The position numbers and the translations under genes were made by a program. The notes below the pieces were generated by a model that worked only from the letters and a program-made list of their open reading frames with translations, ran no database searches and was not told where the DNA came from. Below, piece after piece: positions 24,325-33,716 of a stretch of 64,000 bases of DNA (its first letter is position 1; each line of letters opens with the position of its first letter). Origin of the DNA: Paenibacillus psychroresistens (GTDB lineage Bacteria > Bacillota > Bacilli > Paenibacillales > NBRC-103111); assembly GCF_009728935.1 (NCBI RefSeq), contig NZ_CP034235.1:4006001-4070000 (forward strand), written 5' to 3'.

Positions 24325-26286
24325 TTATGGCTTCTGCGAATTGACTGCGTTTTGTTGATTAATTTCCTCAACCAAATCAGACAGCTCCGTCCATCTTTCC
24401 ATCGTTGCATCGAGCTCTTGAGTAGCTTTTTGTTCTTTTTCAAATAGCAGCTGAATTTTATCGTAATTGGCGCCATTATTAGCAATTTCTTGTTTGAGCT
24501 GTGAGATTTGAAGCTCAATCGCCGCAATTTTCGCTTCGATTTCTTCCCATTCTTTTTGCTCTTTAAAGCTAAGCTTTTTAAGTTTACTGTTAGTTGCAAT
24601 CGTTGTAGGGACAACAATTGGTGGAGCTTGCTTAATCGGTTGTGCAGGTGCTGCAGCCTTTATATAATCCTTACTGTTCTCAAATTGCTTCTGATCCAGA
24701 TATTCGGAACAGGTTCCTTGAAACCGCTGAATTTCTCCATCTCCAGCAAAAACAAATAGGTGTTCAGCCGTCCGATCTAAAAAATAGCGATCATGAGAAA
24801 CTGTAATAACTGCTCCTGGGAAACGTTCCAAATAATCCTCTAAGATCGTCAATGTTTGAATATCTAAATCATTGGTTGGCTCATCCAGTAGTAATACATT
24901 GGGCTCGCCCATTAAAGTACGCAGCAAATACAATCTTCTGCGTTCTCCACCTGATAATTTGGCGATTGGCGTCCATTGTGAGGAGGATGGGAATAAGAAG
25001 CGCTCTAGCATTTGTGACGCTGAGATCGTCTCGCCATCTGTAGTACGAATGTTCTCTGCGGCTTGCTTTACATATTCAATTACTCGCAGCTTTTCATCCA
25101 TTTCAACATTTTCTTGCGTATAATAAGCGATCTTTACAGTAGAACCAACATCAATTACACCTTTGTCAGGCTGCAATCGCCCTGTTAATAAATTAAGCAA
25201 AGTTGATTTACCGCTCCCATTAGGTCCAATAATCCCAATTCGATCACGCGGCATAACGATATAATTCAAATCCTTGATCATCGTTTGACCTTCAAAGCTT
25301 TTTTCAAGATCGATCAGCTCAATCACTTTCTTGCCAAGACGGCTTGCCCCGATCGCAATATCCATAATATCTCTAGGTCCATCTACATGACGGTCCCGCA
25401 ACTCCTCGGCCCGATCAATTCTTGCTTTTTGCTTGGTTGTTCTGGCTTTAGCGCCCTTCTGCAGCCAAGCTAACTCACGACGTAGCAAATTCTGCCTTTT
25501 ATCCTCAGATGAAGCATCCTGCTCTTCGCGATCTGCTTTTTTCTCTAGATAAACCTCATAATTACCTTCATAATTATAAAGATTGCCAAAATTGATTTCA
25601 AAAATTCGATTTGTCACACGGTCCAGAAAATAACGATCATGCGTTACGAGCAGAAGCGCACCGCGATATTTAGCCAAATGCTCTTCAAGCCATTTTACGG
25701 TCTCATGATCAATATGGTTCGTAGGCTCATCTAGAATCAATAAATCTGCCGGATGGATAAGTGCGCTAGCTAGTGCTACACGCTTCTTTTGTCCACCGGA
25801 CATTAAGGAAACTGGCTTATGGAATTCCTCGATACCTAGTTTTGTAAGAATAATCTGTGCCTGTGTGCTTGCATCCCAAGCATCCATATCATCCATACGC
25901 TGCTGAACAGCAAACAGCTTAGCTTGTTTCTGTTCACTTTCATAATCTGTTTCCAGGTCTTGTAAGGCTATCTCATAATCACGAATCGTTTGCATTAACG
26001 GAGAATCGCCACCAAAAACATGCTGCAAGACAGTCTCAGTCTCCGTAAACTCCGGATTTTGTGATAAATATTGCACACGGAAATGATTGGCATGCACCAA
26101 TTTACCACTATCTGGCGAATCCAATTCAGCTACAATGCGCAGTAAAGATGATTTTCCGGTTCCGTTAACTCCAATCAATCCAATTCGTTGTTTTTCGGCA
26201 ATAGTAAAGGAAATATCCTTAAATAGGATTTTTTCGCCATAGCTTTTTGACAAGTTTTCCACAGATAAAATATTCAAACGGTTCAC
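24325..26286 (-). CDS. ABC-F family ATPase (Uup/YfmR-like)
   Basis: 653 residues: ABC domain 1 (GLIGVNGTGKSSLLRI, LMSGGQKKRVALA, LLILDEPTNHIDHE), interdomain linker at about 235-300, ABC domain 2 (GIIGPNGSGKSTLLNL, LSGGERRRLYLL, LLLDEPTNDLDIQT), and a C-terminal coiled coil (about 570-640, KEWEEIEAKIAAIELQISQL). This architecture is that of Uup and B. subtilis YfmR, ribosome-associated factors linked to translation of difficult sequences. The GTG start at 26286 is weak; the TTG at codon 4, behind AGGGTGA, is a good alternative. It is divergent from the ASCH gene. Confidence 0.93.
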   Translation of the reverse strand: MNRLNILSVENLSKSYGEKILFKDISFTIAEKQRIGLIGVNGTGKSSLLRIVAELDSPDSGKLVHANHFRVQYLSQNPEFTETETVLQHVFGGDSPLMQTIRDYEIALQDLETDYESEQKQAKLFAVQQRMDDMDAWDASTQAQIILTKLGIEEFHKPVSLMSGGQKKRVALASALIHPADLLILDEPTNHIDHETVKWLEEHLAKYRGALLLVTHDRYFLDRVTNRIFEINFGNLYNYEGNYEVYLEKKADREEQDASSEDKRQNLLRRELAWLQKGAKARTTKQKARIDRAEELRDRHVDGPRDIMDIAIGASRLGKKVIELIDLEKSFEGQTMIKDLNYIVMPRDRIGIIGPNGSGKSTLLNLLTGRLQPDKGVIDVGSTVKIAYYTQENVEMDEKLRVIEYVKQAAENIRTTDGETISASQMLERFLFPSSSQWTPIAKLSGGERRRLYLLRTLMGEPNVLLLDEPTNDLDIQTLTILEDYLERFPGAVITVSHDRYFLDRTAEHLFVFAGDGEIQRFQGTCSEYLDQKQFENSKDYIKAAAPAQPIKQAPPIVVPTTIATNSKLKKLSFKEQKEWEEIEAKIAAIELQISQLKQEIANNGANYDKIQLLFEKEQKATQELDATMERWTELSDLVEEINQQNAVNSQKP

Positions 26287-26301
26287 CCTAGTTTCTATTT
26301 T

Positions 26302-26331
26302 TTGTAATTGAGTCTGGTTTTATTGTACAAT
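26302..26331 (+). promoter_or_regulatory. Candidate sigma-A promoter of the ASCH gene
   Basis: TTGTAA (26302-26307) and TACAAT (26326-26331) are separated by 18 bases, 45 bases upstream of the ATG at 26377. It lies in the divergent region with the Uup-like gene. Confidence 0.45.
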
Positions 26332-26376
26332 AACCAATGGTAAAACTAAAATCGTGATTTATTGGAGGCTTACAAC

Positions 26377-26709
26377 ATGTCAGAAGAAGTATTAGCACCT
26401 AAAACCTGTTCCATTGAACGACTAATTACAGTTGAAGATGATGTCAAGCTTGTGCTTAGTGGAGAGAAACTCGTTACTCGTCGAAATGGACGTTACGCAG
26501 ATCCAGGAGAAATAATGGAGCTAGGCGGAAAATCCTTTGAAGTTTTTAAAGTATATCAACAAGCTTTAGGTGATATGACTGATGCAGATGCTAAAGCAGA
26601 AGGTTATACAGATTTCGAAACTTACAAGAATTATATCTTGTCGATGCATAAAGGTATGCCTTGGATCCCTCATGCTAAAGTATGGGTTCATGAATTTCGT
26701 GCAGTTTAA
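26377..26709 (+). CDS. ASCH-domain protein
   Basis: 110 residues from ATG 26377 (MSEEVLAPKTCSIERLITVE), nine bases after TGGAGG; a TTG at 26362 is in frame but lies in that site. The ASCH pattern is visible: VKLVLSGEKLVTRRNGRYAD with the conserved lysine/threonine-arginine stretch, GKSFEVFKVYQQALGDMTDA, and a C-terminal AKVWVHEFRAV strand. ASCH domains resemble PUA folds and bind RNA or modified nucleosides. Target unknown. Confidence 0.82.
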   Translation: MSEEVLAPKTCSIERLITVEDDVKLVLSGEKLVTRRNGRYADPGEIMELGGKSFEVFKVYQQALGDMTDADAKAEGYTDFETYKNYILSMHKGMPWIPHAKVWVHEFRAV

Positions 26710-26762
26710 CTAACAGTTAAAGGTCAATGATTTACCATTAACATTATAAGTAATATAACAAA

Positions 26763-26800
26763 AACAGTGTAGAAATCGCTTGCGGCTACTACACTGTTTT
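26763..26800 (+). terminator. Intrinsic terminator after the ASCH gene
   Basis: AACAGTGTAG pairs with CTACACTGTT, followed by TTT, 54 bases after the ASCH stop codon. The following gene starts 17 bases downstream, so it must have readthrough or its own promoter within or past the hairpin. Confidence 0.8.
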
Positions 26801-26816
26801 CATTCCTGGAGGGTTT

Positions 26817-27254
26817 ATGATTTATTCTTTTTTACTTTACTTACATATTCTTAGCGTAATTCCATCTTTAGGACCTTTTTTCGTGCTTATCCCATTAGTT
26901 CGTAAGTTACGCACTGCTAGCTCAGATGAATTGAAAATATATTTGCCTACTTTCACACTTGCAGTACGCTTATCCAAGCATTGTGGTCACGTTCTAGTAA
27001 CCTCTGGAGTCTTAATGATGTGGATTGGTCATATATCTTGGCTCACTTCATGGGTACTCATTACCATATTCATTCTAGTTAGTTCGTTATATTTTATAGC
27101 TCGTGCTTTCTCTCCAACTATCCGAAAGCTGGCTATACCAGATCATAACAATCGACAAGAGCTTGTCAACAAATTACGATTCAATGTTTGGCTATATGTT
27201 GTGCTTATGGTAATCATGCTCTGGTTTATGGTAAATAAACCAAACTTTTGGTAG
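26817..27254 (+). CDS. DUF2269-like integral membrane protein
   Basis: 145 residues from ATG 26817 behind GGAGGG. Four hydrophobic segments at about 3-25, 50-72, 76-98 and 125-142, with an early His (LYLHILSVIPSLGPFF) and a second His-Cys-Gly-His patch (LSKHCGHVLVTSGVLMMW). This pattern resembles the DUF2269 family of predicted integral membrane proteins. The histidines could bind a metal or haem, but that is speculation. It converges on the Dabb gene with only two bases between the stops. Confidence 0.7.
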   Translation: MIYSFLLYLHILSVIPSLGPFFVLIPLVRKLRTASSDELKIYLPTFTLAVRLSKHCGHVLVTSGVLMMWIGHISWLTSWVLITIFILVSSLYFIARAFSPTIRKLAIPDHNNRQELVNKLRFNVWLYVVLMVIMLWFMVNKPNFW

Positions 27255-27256
27255 CT

Positions 27257-27544
27257 TTATGCTTCGTAATCAACACTTACAGCAGCTTCTCTTACAGTTC
27301 CCATATAAGCAATCACTTCTTGGTGAAGCGGATGTACATTATAGATCGCTAAGTCCGCTAACGAATTAAATTTCGTTACTAAGGCAATATCAAATGAACG
27401 CTCTGAGTGAACGACATCAACTCCTACTTCGATACTCAGTAGCTGTTCAATTTTTCCCTCCATGTTCAATAAAACCTCTTTAGTTTTCTGAACAACCTCA
27501 GGTGTACGTTCCTTCAACTTAAAAAATACGATGTGTGTTAACAT
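27257..27544 (-). CDS. Dabb (stress-responsive A/B barrel) domain protein
   Basis: 95 residues covering a complete Dabb domain: MLTHIVFFKLKERTPEV at the start, a conserved helix, SIEVGVDVVHSERSFDIALV, and YNVHPLHQEVIAYM near the end. Such proteins form small ferredoxin-like dimers; some are enzymes and others are of unknown role in stress. It is 21 bases after the ABC-F gene in the same direction and may be co-transcribed. Confidence 0.88.
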   Translation of the reverse strand: MLTHIVFFKLKERTPEVVQKTKEVLLNMEGKIEQLLSIEVGVDVVHSERSFDIALVTKFNSLADLAIYNVHPLHQEVIAYMGTVREAAVSVDYEA

Positions 27545-27565
27545 GTTTCATTTCCCCTTTCAAAT

Positions 27566-29125
27566 TTATGATTTAGCTATTTGTTGAGACCATTCTTCAA
27601 CATCCCAAACCTTGGTTACCCAATCCTCATAAAAGTCAGGCTCATGGCAGACAAGCAGAATTGTGCCTTTGTATTCTTTCAGTGCTCTTTGCAGCTCAGC
27701 TTTGGCTTTAATGTCCAAATGATTCGTTGGCTCATCGAATAATAACCAGTTGCTCTGATGCATCAGAAGCTTGCATAAACGTACTTTTGCTTGCTCTCCA
27801 CCACTTAACTTACTAAGCGGACGAGTAATATGATCATTCTTTAAGCCGCAACGCGCCAAAGCTCCACGAACTTCACTTTGCGTCATATGTGAGAATGAAT
27901 TCCAGACATCGTCAATCGGTGTGATATTGCCTAGCTTAACTTCTTGCTCAAAATAAGCCGAAAATAAATAGTCACCAAGATAGGTACTGCCACTATAAGG
28001 CTGGATTCTACCCAGAATGGTTTTCAATAATGTTGATTTCCCGACTCCGTTACAGCCAACAATCGCGATTTTATCGCCGCGCTCAATTGACATTGTCATT
28101 CTCGGCAACAGAGGAAATTCATAGCCAATCTCCATATCTTTAGCTTCAAACACAATTCTTCCGCTTGCGCGTGATTCTTTGAAATTAAAGGTTGGTTTAA
28201 TGGAATCCTCAGGCTTCTCAATCCGATCAATCCGATCCAGCTGCTTTTCGCGGCTTTTCGCTCGTCCAGAGGTGGAAGCTCTTGCTTTATTCTTCGCAAT
28301 AAACTCTTCGGTTTTCTTAATGTGATCCTGTTGTTTCTCATACGCATCAATATGTTGAGCTTTATTCATATCAGCCATCTGGAGGAACTTTTCATAGTTA
28401 GCTGTGTAACGAGTAAGCTTAGTGAATTCCAAATGATAAACAATATTGACCACTTTGTTCATAAATTCAGTATCATGGGAAATCAACATAAAAGCATAAG
28501 GATAGTTTTGCAAGTAGTTGGTTAACCAATCAATATGCTCAACATCAAGATAGTTCGTTGGCTCATCCAACAGCAGGACTGTCGGTTGTTCCAATAAAAG
28601 CTTAGCCAGCAAAACCTTGGTTCTCTGACCTCCACTTAATGAGGCAACATCACGATCCAAACCAATAGCATCAAGTCCCAAACCATATGCTAGCTCGTCT
28701 ACTTTAACATCCAACAAGTAAAACCCACTGGAGTCAAGACGCTCTTGAATATTGCCCATATCTTCTAATAACACGTCTAATTCCTCAACTGAAGCTGTAG
28801 CCATTTTCTCGGAAATTAGAATTAACTCTTTCTCTTGCTCCAACAATGGCAAAAACGCATCTTTAAGCACATCACGAATTGTTTTACCAGCTGCAAGATT
28901 GGAATGCTGATCCAAATAACCGTAATGAACTCTAGGTGTCCATTCGACCTTTCCGTTGTCCTTCAATAATTGTCCCGTTAATATATTCATCAATGTCGAT
29001 TTACCAACACCGTTAGCTCCTACAAATCCAACATGCTCTCCAGCCAACAAGCGAAAAGATACATCCTTGAATAATGTCCGTCCTCCAAAGCTATGGCTTA
29101 AATCCTCTACTGTTAAAAGACTCAT
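27566..29125 (-). CDS. ABC-F family ATPase (YfmM-like)
   Basis: 519 residues with two ABC domains: GFVGANGVGKSTLMNI, LSGGQRTKVLLAKL and LLLDEPTNYLDVEH in the first; GCNGVGKSTLLKT, LSGGEQAKVRLCKL and LLFDEPTNHLDIK in the second. Between them is a charged linker (about 245-310) rich in Lys and Arg. Length and signatures match the YfmM-type ABC-F of Bacilli. It probably acts on translating ribosomes; a drug-resistance role cannot be judged. It is the third ABC-F gene within 6.5 kb. Confidence 0.92.
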   Translation of the reverse strand: MSLLTVEDLSHSFGGRTLFKDVSFRLLAGEHVGFVGANGVGKSTLMNILTGQLLKDNGKVEWTPRVHYGYLDQHSNLAAGKTIRDVLKDAFLPLLEQEKELILISEKMATASVEELDVLLEDMGNIQERLDSSGFYLLDVKVDELAYGLGLDAIGLDRDVASLSGGQRTKVLLAKLLLEQPTVLLLDEPTNYLDVEHIDWLTNYLQNYPYAFMLISHDTEFMNKVVNIVYHLEFTKLTRYTANYEKFLQMADMNKAQHIDAYEKQQDHIKKTEEFIAKNKARASTSGRAKSREKQLDRIDRIEKPEDSIKPTFNFKESRASGRIVFEAKDMEIGYEFPLLPRMTMSIERGDKIAIVGCNGVGKSTLLKTILGRIQPYSGSTYLGDYLFSAYFEQEVKLGNITPIDDVWNSFSHMTQSEVRGALARCGLKNDHITRPLSKLSGGEQAKVRLCKLLMHQSNWLLFDEPTNHLDIKAKAELQRALKEYKGTILLVCHEPDFYEDWVTKVWDVEEWSQQIAKS

Positions 29126-29207
29126 GATTCTTCAGTTAACTCCCGTCGTGTATTATATTGAATTCTGATCACAATTCATAATTATAACACAACATATGTA
29201 TATAAAA

Positions 29208-30518
29208 CTATAATTTTTTGTAAATAAATTGTTTTTCGACAACTTTAATACAATCACCTTCATTTAACGGATAAGATTGATGTGGAACCATCGATTCATC
29301 ATTAAGAAAGCTGCCATTCTTCGAACCTAAATCTTTGACTTGATAATCATTTTCTAAGCGACTTATTTCAAAGTGAGTTCGTGATAAACCAATCCAATTT
29401 ACATTAAAATGCGCCGCTTCGGTACTTCTGCCAATAATAAAAGCATCATTGGATATTTTTATTAATTCGGACTCTTCACCTTGCTTTAACTCTAAAAAAG
29501 CTTTTGGTGCTGGAGTCAGTAAAACAGTTGCATCCGAAATAATATGATTAGACGTTAGCAAAGTGGTTTGATCTGCTAAGTGCACATAATAATCGGTTGC
29601 TGGTTCGAGCGGGACCTGTTGTTGATTAAAGCTTCCTAAACGCTGATCACTTGGCAGTTCTCCAGTCTCCATTTTAGCTAAAGAACGATTCATCATAAAA
29701 CCAATATTTAACACCATCAAACACAGTCCTAGACATAAATTAAGATTTCCTACAGTAGGAAACATAAAGTACAAGGTACCGATTAACATTATAATTAAAA
29801 TGCAAAAAGTTAAGAGTGTTGGATTATGAGTCTTAGGCAAACGCCATTGGATAAAACGTTCTTTGGTTGTCTGTGGAAGCCATGGTTCGTAAGTATGATC
29901 GGGCTGAAGTATCGTTGCTGCCGGCTGAAAGTCCAACTCTAAGATCACTTCCAAAAGTAAATCCTTCAATGCCGTGAGTTGAAAATGAGGTGAGTTCAGC
30001 ATTAGGAATATTTTTCTTATGGAATGAGATTGAACCCTATCTTGTTTACTTAATAGATTATTCGTCAGTTTTAATAACTCCTGTTGTAAAGGGGGTTTAT
30101 CGGAAAGATCCTTGATCGGCAAATAGACTAAACTAACATCCATATGATCGGCTCCTAAGTAAATGAAAGAATCTTGAATTAGATATCTCTCTTCATTTAG
30201 CAAATGCGCTTTACTATTTAATATCGTAGATACAATCGCAATTAATAGTTGCATACATTCCATTTCACTTAATAGCTGGTGCTGGAACACATGACTTAAG
30301 GTTCTTCTTGTTCCAAACCTATAACATAAGGTTATCTGTAAATCCATTTCATTAATCTGCAAAGGCAGCAGCTTGGAGATTGGATAGCTAATCATCATCT
30401 TTTTTTCGATTGCAATCAAATCATCCTCAGTCCAAACGCTATCTTTAGAGAAAACTAAGCAGGGTTCAGGGTTTAGGGTCAAAGCGTATTTCAATCCGTA
30501 AATATAATTGGTTGTCAT
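29208..30518 (-). CDS. FHA-domain protein with DUF6382 N-terminus, Tad-locus associated
   Basis: 436 residues. The N-terminal 200 resemble DUF6382 (YPISKLLPLQINEMDLQITL, YLIQDSFIYLGAD), two hydrophobic helices follow at about 245-285 (LLTFCILIIMLIGTLYFMFP, LCLGLCLMVLNIGFMM), and residues about 355-432 are an FHA domain (FIIGRSTEAAHFNV, GLSRTHFEISRL, VKDLGSKNGSFLND). FHA domains bind phosphothreonine, so the Ser/Thr kinase at the other end of this cluster is the obvious partner. It is the last gene of the tad operon and starts right at the stop of the prepilin peptidase gene. Confidence 0.88.
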   Translation of the reverse strand: MTTNYIYGLKYALTLNPEPCLVFSKDSVWTEDDLIAIEKKMMISYPISKLLPLQINEMDLQITLCYRFGTRRTLSHVFQHQLLSEMECMQLLIAIVSTILNSKAHLLNEERYLIQDSFIYLGADHMDVSLVYLPIKDLSDKPPLQQELLKLTNNLLSKQDRVQSHSIRKIFLMLNSPHFQLTALKDLLLEVILELDFQPAATILQPDHTYEPWLPQTTKERFIQWRLPKTHNPTLLTFCILIIMLIGTLYFMFPTVGNLNLCLGLCLMVLNIGFMMNRSLAKMETGELPSDQRLGSFNQQQVPLEPATDYYVHLADQTTLLTSNHIISDATVLLTPAPKAFLELKQGEESELIKISNDAFIIGRSTEAAHFNVNWIGLSRTHFEISRLENDYQVKDLGSKNGSFLNDESMVPHQSYPLNEGDCIKVVEKQFIYKKL

Positions 30519-31036
30519 TAGATTATCCCTTTCATGCTTAAGCTATAGGTGAAAATAGCTGGTAAAACAGCCCACATAAGCGGAAATCGCAGCATTTGAT
30601 TGGATGGTAAAGTCTTATAAACTAACCAATTCTTCATGATCAAAAACGAAAATAGCGTATTGAAGATCCAAATCATTCTGTGAAACAATTTTTTTTGAAT
30701 TGCAAGAACAACCAAGCCAATTAAGCAGGCATAGAGCAAAGTATAAATCAGGCTCTGAAATACAAATTCCATTCCAGCAATAGCTCCATAAGCAGCAAAA
30801 AGCTTTACGTCACCTGCACCAATAGCTCCAAATAGATACAAGATAAATAGCAAAATTAGTCCAACACATATACCGCTAATTGAATATATAAAACCTTCCG
30901 TACCTCCTGTAACTACATGATAGAATAGTCCAAGCAGTATGCCAGAGACTGTTAGCCAATTAGGTATTATGTAAAGTCGAATATCACTATAAAACGCTAA
31001 TACGGTAATTAATCCTATTAAACTCCATTGAATCAT
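30518..31036 (-). CDS. tadV: Prepilin peptidase of the Tad pilus (TadV/CpaA-like, A24 family)
   Basis: 172 residues from ATG 31036, seven bases after GGGGAGG; the frame is open further upstream. Multiple membrane segments are present. The two catalytic aspartate regions of A24 aspartyl prepilin peptidases are visible: FYSDIRLYIIPNWLT near residue 17 and GAIGAGDVKLFAAYGA near residue 72. There is no N-terminal cysteine-rich methylase domain, as is usual for TadV/CpaA. It would cleave the Flp pilin and the TadE-like pseudopilins encoded upstream. Confidence 0.92.
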   Translation of the reverse strand: MIQWSLIGLITVLAFYSDIRLYIIPNWLTVSGILLGLFYHVVTGGTEGFIYSISGICVGLILLFILYLFGAIGAGDVKLFAAYGAIAGMEFVFQSLIYTLLYACLIGLVVLAIQKKLFHRMIWIFNTLFSFLIMKNWLVYKTLPSNQMLRFPLMWAVLPAIFTYSLSMKGII

Positions 31037-31065
31037 TTGAATGCCTCCCCTATTCATTTCACGGA

Positions 31066-31728
31066 CTAACTTCCGATCCAAAGTCGCTCAATTGCTCGTT
31101 TTCTTAAGGATAATGTGCGATGAAAAAAGGGTATCATCAGTTTATAATCATACTGAGCTTCAATCGCGATAAAAGCATCGGAAGATGATGAGGCCAGATT
31201 AGGAAGCCTAACATCAACTACTTGCAAGTGGTCTGAATGTAAAATTTGATTATCTGAAAATTGCAGCACTAAAGCTGTAAAGGCTTTATTAACTAACGGA
31301 TCAAATAATTGCTGAGACATTTCCTTGCTATTTGACTCTAGAAGCTCCCGGTGCTTTTTCTCCAATTCCAGCAATGTCACGATTGGCTGAGGAATGTAAC
31401 TTGCATATTGCTCCATGATATCTTCAGAGTCGGTTAACTTACTTCGAGCTTCAGTGATTTGTTCTAAAACACGTTGAATGATAATACCCGGTTTACTATC
31501 TGTTATTTTACTTTCTGCCTCCATATACAAGAGTTTTACAGGATACATATGTGTTGCAATTTGCTTAGTTGTTTCGGAAACTGCGGTTTGCAAAGCAATT
31601 TGAGCCAATGTAATTTGAATAAAGCAGTTTAAAACAAGCATAAAGCTGATAAAAAACGGTAAAATTAAGGAGGCTTCAATTACTATTGAACCAGACTTAT
31701 TCGATATTAATTGTTTAATTCGCTTAAT
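31066..31728 (-). CDS. tadE: TadE-like pseudopilin with apparent AUU start
   Basis: Translation from ATT at 31728 gives 220 residues beginning with a basic segment, then SNKSGSIVIEASLILPFFIS: the TadE hallmark (Gly, Glu at +5, hydrophobic helix). The first ATG in frame (31641) lies inside that helix and would destroy the signal. No ATG, GTG or TTG exists between the helix and the in-frame stop upstream. GGTGA lies about 7 bases before the ATT, and the ATT overlaps the TAA of the preceding gene. I therefore annotate the ATT start. Overlap with its neighbour suggests translational coupling. The rest is a soluble extracytoplasmic domain. Product is a minor pilus component. Confidence 0.78.
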   Translation of the reverse strand: MKRIKQLISNKSGSIVIEASLILPFFISFMLVLNCFIQITLAQIALQTAVSETTKQIATHMYPVKLLYMEAESKITDSKPGIIIQRVLEQITEARSKLTDSEDIMEQYASYIPQPIVTLLELEKKHRELLESNSKEMSQQLFDPLVNKAFTALVLQFSDNQILHSDHLQVVDVRLPNLASSSSDAFIAIEAQYDYKLMIPFFHRTLSLRKRAIERLWIGS

Positions 31729-33703
31729 ATGCTATCACCGCAGTCTTATGGATTTCACAGCTATTCTTAATTATTTTACAATCGGATATTCCCACAACAT
31801 TAAGTGATTTTAATAAAGATGGGATGAACCATAAGCGTAGAGATATTACCGCAGACCCCTGGATATAGGTGGCTTTTTTCTCTAATGGCTCGGCAGTTTC
31901 CAATTCTATTAAAGCTTGCATCCGTGACATCATTCGACCTTCATTATGATGAAGCAGCAAAAAGATCCTGAGAAGCTGTTTATAATCTATAGTTAGATTT
32001 GGTGATTTCTTAATAATGGCAACTGACTCACCTTTTAGAAGCTGATTCATATCACTTAATGCTTCAAGAGCTCCTTCTGCAGCTGCCGCCAAAAACACCA
32101 ATAATGGTGATCCGATACTAAATAATTTATTTTGTGGCTTTAGTAAAGCCTCCATCGTTCGAATGGCCAAGAACATCACAAACATTTCTCCATAAGCTGC
32201 AGAATAATTTGCTGAACAAGAGCTCAAGCCATACAAAATATATTCAACCTCTTGGTTTTTTAGTGAACGATTTGCTATTGGTGAGTCGCTTTTCAAGGTT
32301 CGATAGCTAAATTTATTTAAAGCATATTCATTAAGGTATAATTCATCTCGAAAATCAGCTGCTTTACTTGAGAATTGATCGATCCAATTCATTGAGCTTT
32401 TACGTGTAACCTCATCTGACTCCAGTTCAAAAACTTGTTCATTAGGATTGATCAAATTTGAATTCACATTATAATTCTGATATTTATCGTAAAGCCCTAT
32501 AGATCCAATTGTTGAGTCACCTTTAAGCATTTGATATTGTGGTTTATAAGGATCTGCACCTATAATACTGCAGCTTTGATTAGTATTTTTCGCTGCTGAA
32601 AGTGCTTGATTCAGCTTATTTTTTTGTTCGGATTTTTTAAGCTTTGTTTCTGTATGAGTTTGCTGGCGTTGATTTTCTATATTCCCCTGTTTTTGTCTGA
32701 AGCTCTGAATTTGCTGGATTAAAACAGCTTTATCTTGTTTATATACATCACTATAGTTTGAAGCGGATGTTGGTATATTGTCCAATTTAGTTATTAATCC
32801 ATGATAACCAGCTAGTGTTTTACTTAATTCAGTTCTGTATAATGAAAAGTAATTAATGTCATAAATTAAAAGTTGATTAAATATCTCATTACTCGAATCC
32901 CCCGTTCCAGAAGCAGCTGTTAAGCGGTTTTTTTCGTTATTTAGCTGTCTATTTTCCTCTTCTGCTTCGTCTAAAACAGCCAAACTATCTTTAAAATCAT
33001 CTGATAAATTGGTGTATAATTGTTCGGCACTAGACTTAATCTCGTTCTTATTATCATTAGTGATGTTAATTACTTTTTTGTCCAATTCTACAATATTAGC
33101 TTCTGTTTGATTTAGAAAATCAGAAGCTTTTGACCAAGCGTCATCAAGCTTATCATTCCGCTCTTCTAACAATTTTTCTAATACATCTGCATTTTCAATA
33201 AACTGCTTGGACTCGCTTAATTGAGTGGTAGTTTCTGTTTTCTTGAATTTGTTAACTAGTTCAAGTGTGTATTGTAAGGGAGCTAGATACTTCATTTCTT
33301 CGAGGACTTGTTGATGAAAGACAGTTTGGTTAGCAATAGAATAGACAGATTTCAGTGAGTAGTTATTCTCCTTTAAACGTTCATCCAACAGCTGGAGATA
33401 GCTTCCTTTGTACTCAGGGGTTAGATTTTGTTTAATCATTTCTCCGAATAGCTGATTAGCTTGCAAAGGCTCATCTTTTAAAGCATATATGCCATAAGGT
33501 TGTAGAGCTAGATCAAAACCTGCTAATACAGAACGTAATCCGGATTTTACTGCCATCTCAGATTCTCGTTCTGCTAGCTTTACTCGTGCATAATCAATAA
33601 AAACAGCATGGAATATAAAAATTGGAACAATTATCACTATCAAATAGATCGAGACTGAGCCTTTATTGGATACAAAGAAACGTTTCAATTGGCGATATTT
33701 CAA
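31724..33703 (-). CDS. TadG-like large pseudopilin / pilus assembly protein
   Basis: I choose TTG at 33703 (MKYRQLKRFFVSNKGSVSIY) because GAAAGGAG lies seven bases upstream; the frame is open to 33730. The 659-residue product has an N-terminal KGSVSIYLIVIIVPIFIFHA helix typical of the Tad pseudopilins, then a long extracytoplasmic region. Residues about 180-400 are coiled-coil like, rich in Lys, Glu and Asn (LEKLLEERNDKLDD, KSEQKNKLNQALSA). A hydrophobic patch lies near residue 535 (IGSPLLVFLAAAAEGA). No von Willebrand domain is evident, unlike classic TadG. It lies between the two TadE-like genes. Confidence 0.78.
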   Translation of the reverse strand: MKYRQLKRFFVSNKGSVSIYLIVIIVPIFIFHAVFIDYARVKLAERESEMAVKSGLRSVLAGFDLALQPYGIYALKDEPLQANQLFGEMIKQNLTPEYKGSYLQLLDERLKENNYSLKSVYSIANQTVFHQQVLEEMKYLAPLQYTLELVNKFKKTETTTQLSESKQFIENADVLEKLLEERNDKLDDAWSKASDFLNQTEANIVELDKKVINITNDNKNEIKSSAEQLYTNLSDDFKDSLAVLDEAEEENRQLNNEKNRLTAASGTGDSSNEIFNQLLIYDINYFSLYRTELSKTLAGYHGLITKLDNIPTSASNYSDVYKQDKAVLIQQIQSFRQKQGNIENQRQQTHTETKLKKSEQKNKLNQALSAAKNTNQSCSIIGADPYKPQYQMLKGDSTIGSIGLYDKYQNYNVNSNLINPNEQVFELESDEVTRKSSMNWIDQFSSKAADFRDELYLNEYALNKFSYRTLKSDSPIANRSLKNQEVEYILYGLSSCSANYSAAYGEMFVMFLAIRTMEALLKPQNKLFSIGSPLLVFLAAAAEGALEALSDMNQLLKGESVAIIKKSPNLTIDYKQLLRIFLLLHHNEGRMMSRMQALIELETAEPLEKKATYIQGSAVISLRLWFIPSLLKSLNVVGISDCKIIKNSCEIHKTAVIAY

Positions 33704-33716
33704 AACAAAGCTCCTT

